Part shown: positions 49,835 to 61,079 of the stretch, one piece after another | How positions within the stretch are numbered: the stretch's first letter is position 1 | Layout of the letters: every line of letters starts with the position of its first letter | Assembly: GCF_034190915.1 (NCBI RefSeq) | Contig: NW_026947484.1 | Span: forward strand, 142,760,982-142,824,981 | Length of the DNA: 64,000 bases | Direction of reading: 5' to 3' | From: Cavia porcellus | Lineage: Eukaryota > Chordata > Mammalia > Rodentia > Caviidae | Notes under the pieces: generated by a model | Database searches by the model: none | What the model was told of the DNA's origin: nothing | What the model saw: only the letters and a program-made list of their open reading frames with translations | Program-made: the position numbers and the translations under genes

Positions 49835-50870
49835 GTATATCTAAAGGACATCCCTAAAGAACAGACATCTCCTAAGGAAGCCTCAATACTATTGATAAAA
49901 CTATAAAAATAAGAAATTGACAAGCATCCACATAGAAAACAAAATAAAACAAAAAAGAGAAAATGAAAAATGACAAGACACACAACAAAATGCAACCCTA
50001 GCTCCCCACCCCACCCAGGACAAGCCTGGAACTCAATGGATGGATGAAACTGGAAGATAAACACAGAAAATTTCTGAAATGATAGCAACAGAGATGAAAA
50101 AATAAGTGGAAAAGGCTAGAGAAGACACAGATTAAAAAATATATGAACTTAGAAAAATGATGGAAACAAAAAAATACCCAACATAGGAAAGAAATGGAAT
50201 CTATGAAACAGATCTAAACAGAAATCCAAGAGATTAAAACCTCCACTGAAAGTATATGCAGCAGATTGAATGAAGGAGAGGATAGAATTTCAGATCCTAA
50301 AGACAGAATTGCAACTAGTTATGATGAAAAGAATGATATATTAAAAATAGCAAGTGAGTATGAAAAATCAATCCAACAATTACAAGATGAAGCAAAGAAA
50401 AATAACATAAGATTGACAGAGATCAATGAGAAAGCTGAAGACAGTACAAGTGTCATTAAAAAACCTAAAACTCTTCACAGAAATAATGATAGAAAACTTC
50501 TCAAGTGTCAATAAAGAATTTTACATACAAATAAATGCAGTGTATGTAACTCCAAATAGCCATAACTGAAATGAAACTACAACAACACATATAATAATCA
50601 AGATGTCAGAAATTCAGCACAAGAACAGAGTATCAAAAGCTGTTAGATCGCCTACAAAGGAAAGCCTATCGGAATCCAAGTAGACTTCACACAACAACCC
50701 TATAGTTAAAGGAGAGCTTAGAGTTAAGTGTTTCAAGCTTTGAGAGAAAACAACTTCCAATCCAGACTGATGTACCCTACAAAGCTATATTGAAATTGAT
50801 GGAGGAAAAAAAGGTACTTCCATGAAAAAGAACAACTGAAGAAATTTATGATCACTTAATCAATGCGACA
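49835..50870 (+). mobile_element. Sense L1 ORF1 fragment
   Basis: The plus-strand frame 50266-50514 reads as the ORF1 coiled-coil and early RNA-binding region (for example EDRISDPKDRIA). Flanking sequence also follows ORF1 order, ending near 'ccctacaaagctatattg'. It is broken outside that frame. Confidence 0.75.
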
Positions 50871-50884
50871 AAGAGTACTATGTG

Positions 50885-51195
50885 ACTTGCTCCCCCATTT
50901 GCTCCTAGTTTAATCATTTTATCATAGTAACTAATCTTATTGGTTGAACACAGTTCTGTCCTGCCTTATGTCCCACCTTGCAAATTTCCATTTCTGTCAT
51001 GTTTGACCCATCTAACCTCATGATTTTACTCTATAAAAGTCCCTGGAAAAGACAGGCTCTTGGCAACTCGCTCAGGACCCCTTTCTGTCTCTCTGTCAGT
51101 CAGAAGCTTTCTTTTTCTCAATAAATATATCCTGCTTTTAACCTCTGTTGTTCCTAAAATTCATTCTTTTATTTTAGAGAACACGAACTCATACT
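50885..51195 (+). mobile_element. LTR fragment with TATA box and poly(A) signal
   Basis: 'actctataaaagtccctgg' (51031-51050) and 'ctcaataaatatatcctg' (51117-51135), spaced about 85 bases, are the promoter and polyadenylation landmarks of a retroviral-type LTR on the plus strand. Class I is likely by general layout. There is no internal ERV sequence. Confidence 0.55.
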
Positions 51196-51286
51196 GGACA
51201 TATAGTAGGTTGGGAGACTATCTCAGTGACACTTGTTAAAATTCATCCCTCTGTGCACTGAGTGAGAATTATGCATTAATAATGTA

Positions 51287-51415
51287 CCAGTGTCAGCCAT
51301 GCATGCCTGTAATCCCAGCACTTGAGAGAATGAGGCAAGAGGATTGCCAGGAGTTCAGAGCCAATCTGAACTGCTTGGTAAGACCTGGTGTCAAAACCAA
51401 GAATTACTAATGTAA
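51287..51415 (+). repeat. B1 SINE, sense
   Basis: 'catgcctgtaatcccagcac' followed by 'gaggattgccaggagttcag' is the forward B1 head. An A-rich tail follows. Confidence 0.8.
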
Positions 51416-51559
51416 CAAAAATTGGAAAGGGATGGGTTGGAGGACAGCACTAGGTTTAGGTTTTATTGCATGTTAGGCTTTATCCTATTAGATGTCACTG
51501 TAAAATACCCCACTAAGCCTACAAAAAAGCTCCCAACTGGTTCACCTCAAATAATCAGT

Positions 51560-52270
51560 GCTTACAGTTTTTACCCCATCACAATAGTGGAAGCTGCGGA
51601 ATGTAGGCCTGGTACCTTGGCGGGTGTTTACTGCGCATGCGCGGAAATGGGGTCTGTTGGTGGTCTGAAGTTTCTGAGACTGGGCACTAGGTGGTGCTCT
51701 GCGTACTTTCCACCTGACCTCATCGTGGGTAGCCAGGATAAAACTGCTGTCCAACCACAGAAAGGGCACAATGGGTGCAGGGTTTAAAAAGTGAAACTAA
51801 AACTCACCAAATCTTGGCAAGAACAAACCAGCAGCGTACTCATTACTAAAACGTGCCATAACCATGCTAACAGGGGAGTGTTTCCTTTAATATTTTTATG
51901 TGAAAATATACTCAATATTTACCTGCTTTGTTTACGGGCTGGCTAAAGTTCTTGTGTTTTTCTTTCATAAAACAATTCTCAATCCTCAGGATAAGCAGTC
52001 AAGTGCGCCTGCGCGTTTCCGAGAGGTCGCGCTAGCTCGTCCTAAATTCAACCTGGTTTCTTATTCCTTTATCCCCCAGTTACAGTTTGGCCCAGCTTGC
52101 TCCCGCTCCAGGGGGAACCACGCAGAGCCCTGGATTCCAATCTGGTTGAGCGCCCAGAGCTGCCACTGCGCCTTAGGGTGCAGTGCCCTCTGTGACCTGT
52201 CCCAAAGGACGTGGCCCCTGTGGGTGCAGTGCCCTCTGTGAGGCGTCCCAATGGATGTGGTGGGGTTGGG
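51560..52270. promoter_or_regulatory. CpG-containing segment with NRF1-like and CTCF-like motifs
   Basis: This is the most CpG-dense part of the window outside the provirus. It holds an NRF1-like 'tgcgcatgcgcg' near 51632, a CTCF-like 'gcactaggtggtgctc' near 51683, and a 46-bp imperfect tandem duplication with 'ggtgcagtgccctctgtga' at 52177 and 52223, which also resembles the CTCF core. It ends about 85 bases before the SEC61G retrocopy. Whether it is an active promoter or insulator cannot be read from sequence alone. Confidence 0.45.
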
Positions 52271-52354
52271 GAGAATAAAATCTTTTTAAGATTGATTTCC
52301 TCTTCACAAAACCTTTTATCCGCTACATGTCCCTAACGTGGCAAACAGACAATC

Positions 52355-52552
52355 ATGAATCAGGTATTGCAGTTTGTTGAACCAAGTCTGCAGTTTGTGA
52401 AGGACTCCATTCGCCTGGTTAAAATGCACCAAACAGAAAAGAATTGCAGAACATTGCCAAGGTAACAGCGACAATATTTGTTATGAGGGATTCATGGGCT
52501 TCTTTGTGAAATTGATCTACATTCCTATTTAACAACATCGTTGTGGATGGTG
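52355..52552 (+). pseudogene. SEC61G: SEC61G processed pseudogene
   Basis: The plus strand begins MNQVLQFVEPSLQFVKDSI, matching the N-terminus of SEC61 gamma, a 68-residue single-pass subunit of the ER translocon. The frame is lost near 52440 after about 30 residues. Further on, 'gcttctttgtgaaattgatc' and 'aacaacatcgttgt' match the membrane segment and the end of the protein in other frames, with an extra base near 52530. Intron positions are absent, so it is a retrocopy. It is not functional as read. Confidence 0.88.
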
Positions 52553-52719
52553 ATCACTTTGGAAGGGCGTTTTTCTTCTTGGGTTTTAGGAGTTGGAGAA
52601 GCTCACCTGAGGTGAATATTTGCCTTTGTGGTTCTCTTTCCTTTTTTCTCTTCACCCTTTTAAAGTGTTTCCTATTTGTATATCAAAATAATTTCAAAAA
52701 TAAACCCTTTCATCCACAG

Positions 52720-52827
52720 TATCTTCCACTCAGAATTCTCCGAAGCAGTAGCTTAAGGATGGCAAAGCGTGGAAATAAAGGAAGAGCAGCTGGTCAGAAA
52801 AACAAAGCAATGTATACTGGGCTTGAG
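52720..52827 (+). other. Exon-like segment, uncertain
   Basis: A pyrimidine-containing 'ctttcatccacag' acceptor-like site and a 'gaggtgaggg' donor-like site frame 108 bases with a short basic reading frame from an ATG at 52759 (MAKRGNKGRAAGQ...). No family is recognised. It could be chance. Confidence 0.2.
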
Positions 52828-53610
52828 GTGAGGGAGTAGGCACTTGTGCTTGCATTTGACAGAGTAATGCAGATGGAAGCAGGAAAGCTTTCTAATAGAA
52901 AAACAGAAGGCTTCAGATGTGCCTTGTTAAATGCTATGAGGTGAGGACCCTATAGTTGAGCTAATTCTGGGCTCAGCCCCCACTACTGGTAAACAAAGTG
53001 GGGTATTCCATGCCTTTAGTTAGGGGTGCACAGTTGGCATTCCTGGTTGTTCCTAAATGGCAAGGAGGACAAAGGGTGTGGTGTCAGTTATTGATCAAGT
53101 TCTGGCTATTTTGAGTTGCTTGTTAGGGAAGTTGTTAACTTTCCTGAATCTATCTCTTTTTTTTTTATTAGACAACAGTCTGACTTCCTACAAGTCTGAT
53201 TTACAGCAGGCTAGCTTCCTGGGTTGTTCATTGTAGATAAGGGACTGCAGATTGGGGTTAAAGAGTTCTTTGTTTATACACAGTTTGAGTAGTGTAGCCT
53301 CTGAAATGTACTAATTCAGCACATCCTAACCTAGCACCCTGGCCATTCAGCTTCCCTTAGGCACTTCTCACTCAAATGTGGGCCTGGGACCAGGTGTCTC
53401 TGGGGTCTCTGGGTTCTGAGACAAAAGTCAAGACATTTACCTGTCACTCGATGTAAGAGTTTCAAATGGGACCAACAGCTCAACTGTCTCTGTAATTGCT
53501 CAGGTTAAATTTTCAAGGCTTTGGAGTTTGTCCAGTTGTCTTGCAAAAGATGGTGGTACTGGCTAGCAGTTAGTGAGAGTTTACTGGCCATTACAATGAT
53601 AAGGAGCTGG
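52828..53610. other. Unassigned intergenic DNA
   Basis: Nothing recognised apart from a short T-run near 53157. Confidence 0.4.
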
Positions 53611-53617
53611 CAGCAGT

Positions 53618-53690
53618 GTCCCTGTGGTACAATTGGTTTGCACATTTGGCTGTTAATGGAGAGATTGGTGGTTTGAGCCCACCCAGGGAA
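53618..53690 (+). pseudogene. tRNA-Asn(GTT)-like pseudogene
   Basis: The 73 bases have the length and layout of tRNA-Asn, with the anticodon loop CTGTTAA (anticodon GTT at 53652-53654) and a well-kept T arm ('ggtggtttgagcccacc'). The acceptor stem has one mismatch at its end, the D stem one, and the anticodon stem a G:G clash, so it is probably a pseudogene. There is no CCA or A-tail. It could be an old tandem tRNA copy rather than a SINE. Confidence 0.8.
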
Positions 53691-54884
53691 GGCAAGGAGT
53701 TTGGTCACTTCCTCAGAGGTTAGATCTAAAAACCATATCTTTCTTAACCAGCTCACATGATCTATTGGTTACTTGTTGTCCCCAACCCCCACTATTACCT
53801 CAACCAAAGACCTAAGAAAAAGGGTAGTGGAGGAGATAAGGAAGTCCTTGAAACAGGGAATGGGAAAAGGCAGTGTAGTCTAAGCACGACTTTAGGATGT
53901 GAAGATATCATTAGTAGTATGTAAGCAGTAATACCTAGAGGCTGGGCCTAGTTTTAGTAATTGTTCCATCTATATTGTTAGTAGTAGAGAGTCAGGATCC
54001 TTATTATCTTCTGAATTATTTTTAACAAAGGTGTTTCTTCTTTTGTTGTACTATTATCTAACCCTTTATGTGTTGTTTTAGAAGTTAATTTGGTTCCATG
54101 ATTGTATAATTTCAAATAATGCTGCAGTTATCATTGTCCTACAAGAGTCTTTTGCTATCTGTACAAGCATTTTTATAGGATGGAGCCCTGGAAGTGCTCC
54201 TGCCATATCATCATGGTTCCTTTTTTTAACTTAAGTGATAAACCCTGTAAATTTGCCTTCCATAGGAGAGGTATCACTTTGTGTTCCTATTTAGTTTTCA
54301 ACTCAAAAAATCTTTTTCTTTCTATTCTTGCTAGCACAAAAAAACTTCTATACATCTTTGATATCCTAATAAAGTAAGTGCTGCTCTCCTGCTTTAAGTG
54401 GAAGCCTTCTTTTGTCCCTCATTAATACACTGTCAATTACTTTCTCTCATTAGTGGCATCAATGTGGAATTCTGGTTTTTATGCTACTAAATGAACATCA
54501 GGAGATGATCTCTGTGGAGGAGTAGTTAACAGGGATCCACCTGATGCCTCTGGTAAGTACATGACCATTAAGCTAGTCTATGCATCTTTGTTTGACTGGC
54601 TATTTGATCTAAATGTTTTGGTATTTTCTCATGTTTAACTGCAGTCCTGAAAAGTGATTTTATCTGTTTAATAATACATGAAATCCTGTATGCCTAATAG
54701 GTGTCAATTTCTGCAAAAGTAGAATGTCTAACAAAATGTTCTTTATACACAATGATTCTCCCTTAAGAGCTCTGACTTCAATAAATTATTCTACCTAAAA
54801 GCAATCCTCAAGCAGAAAGAAAACCGGATTCCTGGTTTCCGGTGATCTGCTATCTTAGTATACAGAGTCCCTAAATGATAGAAT
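53691..54884. other. Unassigned intergenic DNA
   Basis: No gene or strong repeat is recognised. Part of 54040-54260 has the general look of an old interspersed repeat. Confidence 0.35.
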
Positions 54885-55255
54885 TGTCATGACCTGCGCA
54901 ACCAGCCAGGTCCTGAGTGAACGTGATGGGAGAGTAAGAAAAACACTAAACACACACTAAAAGGACGATGGGACTGTGTGGGACCTGACCTCTCTGATGG
55001 AGAGGCACTGACCACCCAGCACATTTGGTGTCTTTATTTATACACAGTCAAAAAAAGAAGCAGTACCCAGTGAGGCCCAAAGTGCAAGGTCTCAGTGTTT
55101 TGCTGAGAACACTGGAAGTGAAACATTCTCAGAGCTATCTGTGCTATGGTTAATGGGGAAGAACAGGAAGGCCAGACACCTACTGGACCGGCCTTGCTCT
55201 ACTTCCAAGGAGTTTGCCTACCTTAAGCTCAGCCCTGGCTCAGCCACTCCCCACA
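54885..55255 (-). mobile_element. Solo LTR, 371 bp
   Basis: It starts TGTCATGACC and ends ACTCCCCACA on the plus strand, flanked by TAGAAT (54879-54884) and TAAAAT (55256-55261), a 6-bp target duplication with one mismatch. The minus strand has an AATAAA signal at about 55031. Size and duplication length fit a class II ERV. No internal sequence remains. Confidence 0.7.
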
Positions 55256-55261
55256 TAAAAT

Positions 55262-55535
55262 GAGTTTGCAGTTATCAAAATCAGACTGAAGAAAGAAGAA
55301 AAAGATACTTATGTCATTACAATAAGATGACATATTAATTAATATGTGGTCAATATTAATTAGGGTTCTCCAGAGAATGAAATGGAGGCACCTGACAACT
55401 CCTTAAACTAAGATTTAAAAATCATTGAAATAATCTCCAGAACAGAAAGTTAGTTCTTTCTTTTAAAAAAATGGCCAAAAAAGAGACTTTAAAATGAATT
55501 TTTTAAATTTCAACAAATATGAAGATTTGAACAGC
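55262..55535. other. Unassigned AT-rich DNA
   Basis: Nothing specific is recognised. Confidence 0.35.
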
Positions 55536-55870
55536 TATTTTAAAGAACAAGAGACATTATAGTAGCCATTGTTGATTTTCCTATTGTCTGGTTTTGAATG
55601 CCTGTAATCCTATCATTATCCTATTTTGACCAGTTTTATACTATTTTGTTTTGTACTAATTCATTGTGTGTGATGATATAGACTATTATTTAGAAGAAAA
55701 TAAGAGACACTATGGTAGCCACTGTTGATCTCCTGTTGTCTTGCTTTGAAATCCTGTCACTTACATTGATTTCTTCTGATTTTCTTTCTTCTATTTTGTA
55801 ATGTTTTGTTTTACCTACTTTAAAATAAAGTGAATTTATTTATTTCAACAAAAGAAAACAGAAAATATGT
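55536..55870 (+). mobile_element. Sense L1 3'-region units
   Basis: Two loose units, each with an 'acattatagtagccattgtt' or 'acactatggtagccactgtt' block about 150 bases apart, are the reverse complement of the units in the antisense L1 3' regions. This places an L1 3' end here in the opposite orientation. Confidence 0.55.
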
Positions 55871-58800
55871 AGAAATGTACAGTATTTCAAAAAAAATTAA
55901 GAGTGCTATTTGATATAAGATAACAATATGTAGTATGTCAACTAGAGATGATTTCTTCATAAAATGAATTTTTTAAATAGGATAAAATTCGATGACAACA
56001 CAAGCAGTATGTCCTGAAAAGCAGTATGTCCTGAGAAACTAAAAAAGTTCACAGATTTACAGCAAGGAGTCCCTTCTAAATAGGTAAGCATGCTAATTAT
56101 TTCCTTTGGTAATAAACATTTTCAGTAGATACTATTGCTTCTTTTCCACTTTAAATGATGTTACTTTATATAATTAGTTCCCTCACAATGCTCAGTAATT
56201 TGAAGGAATTATTTCATTGTATAATATAAATTGTTTTCTGAGAAATAGGTATCATTTATATTTCCTTGAAGTATAGACAAAAACAGGTCCCTCAAAATTC
56301 AAAAGATACACTTCTCAAATTGATTTGTGGAGATCACTGGCCATTTGTATTAGAAAATAAGATAAATTTAGTATTTCTATGATAAATGTGAAGTTTTTCT
56401 GTTTATGTTTTAGAAATGGATACAGTGTTTGGCTCCTTTCAGCTTTCATAATTATTCATAATTACTTTTGGTGCCTGCCACGCACAGGTTCCGGGGGTCT
56501 CAGGTAGTTTTTGTTTATCTAGAGGTCATAGGCCATGACACTCTGGACAACAGGAGGAAAAGTTCGAAGCTGTTGTAGTCAGGGGTTGTACAAAGAGAAC
56601 AATTAGGATTAGGACATAGAATTTATAATTTTTTATAATGGTCACTGGAAGTTAACACAGGAAAACACAAGAAATCTATCCGCAACACCAAAGATATAGA
56701 TTATTTAGTCAAGGACTTAAACCCCACAGTAATGTCCCACATGAGTCCAGATAAAAATCAAGAGCTCCAGACAATGCCTCCAGGAGTCCAACTGGAGGTC
56801 CAGAGCCTACAAGAAGGAGTCACACCAGTCTCTTTTACAGATCCATGCCGGGAAGACACAAGGGTCAGCGGTGGAAGCCAGAAAGTCTATGCCAGCAGGA
56901 TGAAGCAGCTGTGCTAGTGGGATGAGGGTTCTATACTGGAGCTGAGAAGTCACACTCACAACAAAGACCAAGGCTATCCTGAAAGACACCACAGCTGTCC
57001 TCAGCGACATGGAGGCCCTGAGCTCCTCCAGGGACAAGCACAGTTGGGTACATGCCAGAAAGCAGCATGAAGATTCATCCTGGAGACCAAGAACACATGT
57101 GTTGCCCTCTGAAGCCAGGAAGCAATGCTCGATGTGAGGACCAAGGCTTCTCCAGGAGAACCAACAGCTCAGACAGCAACTCGTAGGAGAACCCACAAGG
57201 CCTCCTTAACACCTCAACCCTCTACACTGCCCTTCTTCTTCACCTATTTATCCTGACAACTTTCCTCAGGTGGAGCATCTTCACCCAATGCCATGCTGAT
57301 GTAATCCAGCTGGGGTTAAGTTGACCACCAGTTCTTAATCCATAATACAAACAAAAGCTTCATTTTCTCCTGCTCAGCTTTCTCATTAATTTCCTTCATG
57401 GGAATAGTATTTCAATTGTCAGGCAACTCTGCAAATCAAACTTTATGTGGCCATACAAAGAAACATCTAATATGTCCTGACAACCTCTGACTTTTTTCCC
57501 TGAGCTGACTCTTTAGGCATATGTAACAGTTTGACCTGGTACTATTCCTATTTCTCATTTCACCCAGAGGGGCAAGGCAACAAAATACTTCCCCTACAGT
57601 TATGGCTCCCAAGAGTAAACAGGAATTTATAAAGTACATATTATGCTTACATTTTTGGCCATCATAAATGTTTTTTGATCCTGTATCAGTGGCACAGTGG
57701 TCTCTTAAGGCGGTAGTGTTATAATTTTTCAGTTGAGAACACACTGGTCCAGCAATGTTGAGGTGCTCATCAAAGATCATCCAGCTTGAAGTAGTATTTG
57801 CTTCAATTGTACCTGCCTTGGAAATGCAGGCCCTATTTACTGCCCTCTACAGTATGAACAGTCAGATGTGAAATAGAGAGGGTGCTCACCTCTCACGCCT
57901 CAGTTCCTATCTTTGAGAGCCAGAACTTTCCCACTTTCTTGACTCTTTGTGTCTGGGTCCCAAATTGGGGCAAGATTTTACTTCCATTACTCTTCGGATC
58001 TTTAGACCTATTCCAAGGGTTCAATTGGAATTTTATATTTATTCTTGAACTCAGCTATCCAGGAGCACATCGTTCAACCCATCCCTGCATTGAGAGATGG
58101 CAGAAGGGCAAAGACACTTTTCCCTTACTTGCAGTCCATGCATCACTGGCACTGAGGTGTGGCATCTGGAGTGATGGTCCCAGAAAACAGAATTAGTTTC
58201 TACCACCTCTGTCTTTCTTGAAAAATAAAGAAGGATTTCTCTTTCCCATTTGACATTATCCTAGTAGAGGAACAACACAACTGTCGGATTTCTATGAGTC
58301 TTTAAATCATACACATGTCTTAGTTTTTGAAACAGTTTCATTGCCTAGCTTTTATGTCTTCTTTATTGGAACTACATTTTTGGGAGGTTTTCCTAAATGT
58401 CCCCAGCTCCTGCACCACTCTCCAACATTCTATAGATAACCCTGGCATATCACCCTAGGCCTGGGCACTAAGCTCTATTAGTTGGGATTCAGACATTACT
58501 CTTTTGAATTGGGTTCAGAGAAGTGCAAGTACTTCCTGCGGTCACGATGTGGCTATCATGGGCTAGCTCAACCACAGATACCAGAAGTGGTCCTGTTCTC
58601 CAACTTTGCCTTAGATCTCAGTGTCAGTATAGGTGTGACTAGACTTATGTCTCAGCTGTCATCACTACAGTGTTGAGAAATTGTACCATTATCTCCCCGC
58701 ATGACCTGACTCATTACAGCTCTCCAAGGAGACAGAGTTCCTAGGAAGGCCTTGCAATCCTCTCTACTCCAGCATTAAGAGCTCAGTTTAAAGGTAGGGC

Positions 58801-59430
58801 AAAACAAGGTGACTCTACCCTCAGGAGCTTTCATAGAACTGGAAGGGGAGGCAACAAGAAAATCTGTAGTCCCAGGAGAATGTCTGTCCTTCCAGATAAC
58901 CACTTCAAGGATGTGCTCTCTCCTTTCAGAGCCAGAAGTGGCTAGGGCAAAGCAGCAGGGCCTATGTTTACAGATCCCAATACATTGGATACCTGGAAAC
59001 AGCCCTAATACTTATCCAGGAGTTTCTGGATTATTAAGACTGTGTTTTGTATTGTTTTCCTAAAACAACAGGAAATTCTGGCATCTTAAAAATATTTGAC
59101 TCTAAAGATTCAAATCAAGTAGCATGTAGGACTCTACTATAATACTTGCCTTTTTTTTTTTACGTCAGTCTACAGTAGGTTATGGGTTTCCTATTTTTTA
59201 CTGCCTTAATTTATGGGTATGTTTTTAAATTTTTATCTATATTTTATTTTGTTTTTGCTTTATACAAGCAGTTTAGTGTCTCAAGTATTTAACCAGGTCA
59301 AATTTCTCAACCTATAATAAAATATACTTCATATGGTTTTTGGGAATATTAAGTTTACAGGAAGTCAAACAATATAAAAATCATTGATCCAGTAATGGCG
59401 TGCATACCCAATGTAGTTAGCATCTGCTAT
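55871..59430. other. 3.5 kb of unassigned DNA
   Basis: It contains AT-rich sequence (55871-56450), a GC-richer block (56470-57200) and mixed sequence to 59430. Frames such as 57780-57436 (minus, 114 codons), 57882-58196 (plus) and 58809-59063 (plus) carry no recognised domain and are probably chance or decayed retroelement sequence. The last 30 bases ('ctgctatggtttgtgtctgg') look like the start of a MaLR-type repeat. Confidence 0.35.
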
Positions 59431-59444
59431 GGTTTGTGTCTGGA

Positions 59445-59777
59445 TGATCTAGCCTGTAGATCAACAAGTTCAGAACTCCTGGAGGGGAAACGGGGATTAA
59501 ATAAAAGACATGGGGGAGACAAAAAGAGACGAAGGCAAGTTGATGTTAACCCAATCAAGCCTCCGGTTTATTGAGAAAATAATCACACCTTTTATAGGCT
59601 AAGGGCGGGAGCTGGGACAGGAAGAGGTTAAACAGATGAATACAACAGGGTTACCATCACATCCGGATAAGTGACGTAAGCAGAAGAGGATTATGGTTAA
59701 TGTAGGCAGACGCAGTGCCCATAGGAGAGAGAGAGAGAGACATCTAGGCAGCAATGCCTGTCACTCGGCTCCCTACA
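59445..59777 (-). mobile_element. 3' LTR of the class II provirus
   Basis: It has the same length and layout as the 5' LTR, with TATA at 59588-59599, AATAAA at 59567-59572 and TGACGTAA at 59672-59679. The only differences I see are two C/T changes near its low-coordinate end. Confidence 0.92.
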
Positions 59778-59794
59778 TCTCCTCCCTTTTTATA
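59778..59794 (-). promoter_or_regulatory. Polypurine tract of the provirus
   Basis: On the minus strand AAAAAGGGAGGAGA lies directly before the 3' LTR start TGTAGGG. It is the site for plus-strand DNA priming. Confidence 0.85.
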
Positions 59795-60549
59795 TTATTT
59801 AATTAAGAGTATGGCAGGCCCTGTGAGGACAGCGTCTGTCTTAGGTCAAGGACCTCATTGTATGAACCCAACCAGGCCTTACCCGTCATGGGCTTGCAGA
59901 ACAGCAGTTGGTCCTGTGCCTGTCTTAGGTGGCCGTTGGAATTAACATGCATGTCCTAGTTGCCCGTCTCTGACTGCCTGTCCATTGCCCCAGGGCAGTC
60001 AGGCCGCATCATCATATGGGCCACTCGTGGGAATTTCTTTCCTGTAGGTTTGTTGATCTGTCATCTCCAGCTGATGGTAGTGTACCTGAATGGGCTTTGC
60101 CATAAATGCGTCTATCCGGTTATTAATGAACATCATAATCCTCTGAAAAATACAAGACTCACAGAAATGTGAAACAATAGGTCAGCTAGGGGACCCAAAA
60201 GTGGGACTAGGTAAGGGAAAAACTCCCCCCCCCCAAAATCAAGGAGAAGGGGTTGACAGCCATTTGTTGGTGTCTCTGTATGAAGTCATTCTCCTGTGTC
60301 TTGGAGCATGCCTTGTATAACACTGGATGCAGTCTATTTGGCTGGCGTATGTTCCTCCAGACCGAGAAGAGCCTCTTTCACAGTCATGGGGTTTTGTGCA
60401 TGGCTGTCAGCAGTTGCAGTCTGTTTGGCAGGGGTCAAAATCCACCATGGGTGTGGTGTGGCTCAAGAAGGCTGGTTAAGCAGCATAAGGCTCTAGGGAG
60501 ATGTGTCACCTGTAAGAGAACACAGGGGATTGTGCCTCAGGAAATAACA
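59795..60549 (-). pseudogene. env: Provirus 3' interior, env tail remnant
   Basis: This 755-bp stretch between integrase and the 3' LTR has no long frame. Near 60020-60240 the minus strand, in shifted frames, resembles the transmembrane end and cytoplasmic tail of class II envelope proteins. The surface subunit is missing. The assignment rests on position and short similarity. Confidence 0.4.
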
Positions 60550-61074
60550 TTATTCCTGGGCGTTACATGGGGTCTTTGAAGAACTGTCTACTTGCTTTAC
60601 GAGGCGTTTAGGTAGCCATCTAGCTTCTCTATCTTGTTGAGAGTAAACACACACTGAACCTCGTCCCCAGATAAGGACTGGATCAGGGCCATTCCACACA
60701 TTTATTAGTGGGTCTCTCCATAAAACAGATGCAAACCGTGTTTGAGTCTGAGTATGCCAAAACCGAGATGCTGCGGAGCAGCCTGAAGCATCCAGGGTCA
60801 GAAAATTTAAAATAAAAAGAGCATGTGAAAGGACATTTCTAGGGGACCCCTGGGTGGGGTACCATGTCTCCCTTTTTATTTTATCTATGGTGAATTTAAG
60901 AGAACGATGCGCACGTTTAACAATGCCTTGTCCCTGAGGATTGTAAGGTATACCTGTAGTGTGGAGGATATTAAGGCTTTTACAAAATTGAGCAAAGGAG
61001 GTACTGGTATAGCCAGGGCCATTATCGGTCTTGAGCTGTTGAGAACATCCCAGAACTGAGAAGGCTGACAGCAT
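60550..61074 (-). pseudogene. pol: Provirus pol, integrase C-terminal half with altered catalytic site
   Basis: The 174-codon frame continues integrase after the frameshift. It has the second catalytic aspartate in the KTDNGP block. The position 36 residues later, where the D,D-35-E motif needs glutamate, is lysine (GQGIVKRAHR). The C-terminal DNA-binding domain (WNGPDPVLIWGRG) is present and the end is near 60550. Even without the frameshift this integrase should be catalytically dead. Confidence 0.88.
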
Positions 61075-61079
61075 ATGGG

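Noticed and set aside
51422..51787. 121-codon plus-strand frame through the CpG-containing segment
   Set aside because: No domain, no splice context and no start context of note. It is likely chance in GC-richer DNA.
60253..60579. 108-codon plus-strand frame in the provirus
   Set aside because: It runs against the orientation of the provirus across integrase end and env-tail sequence, and has no retroviral motif.
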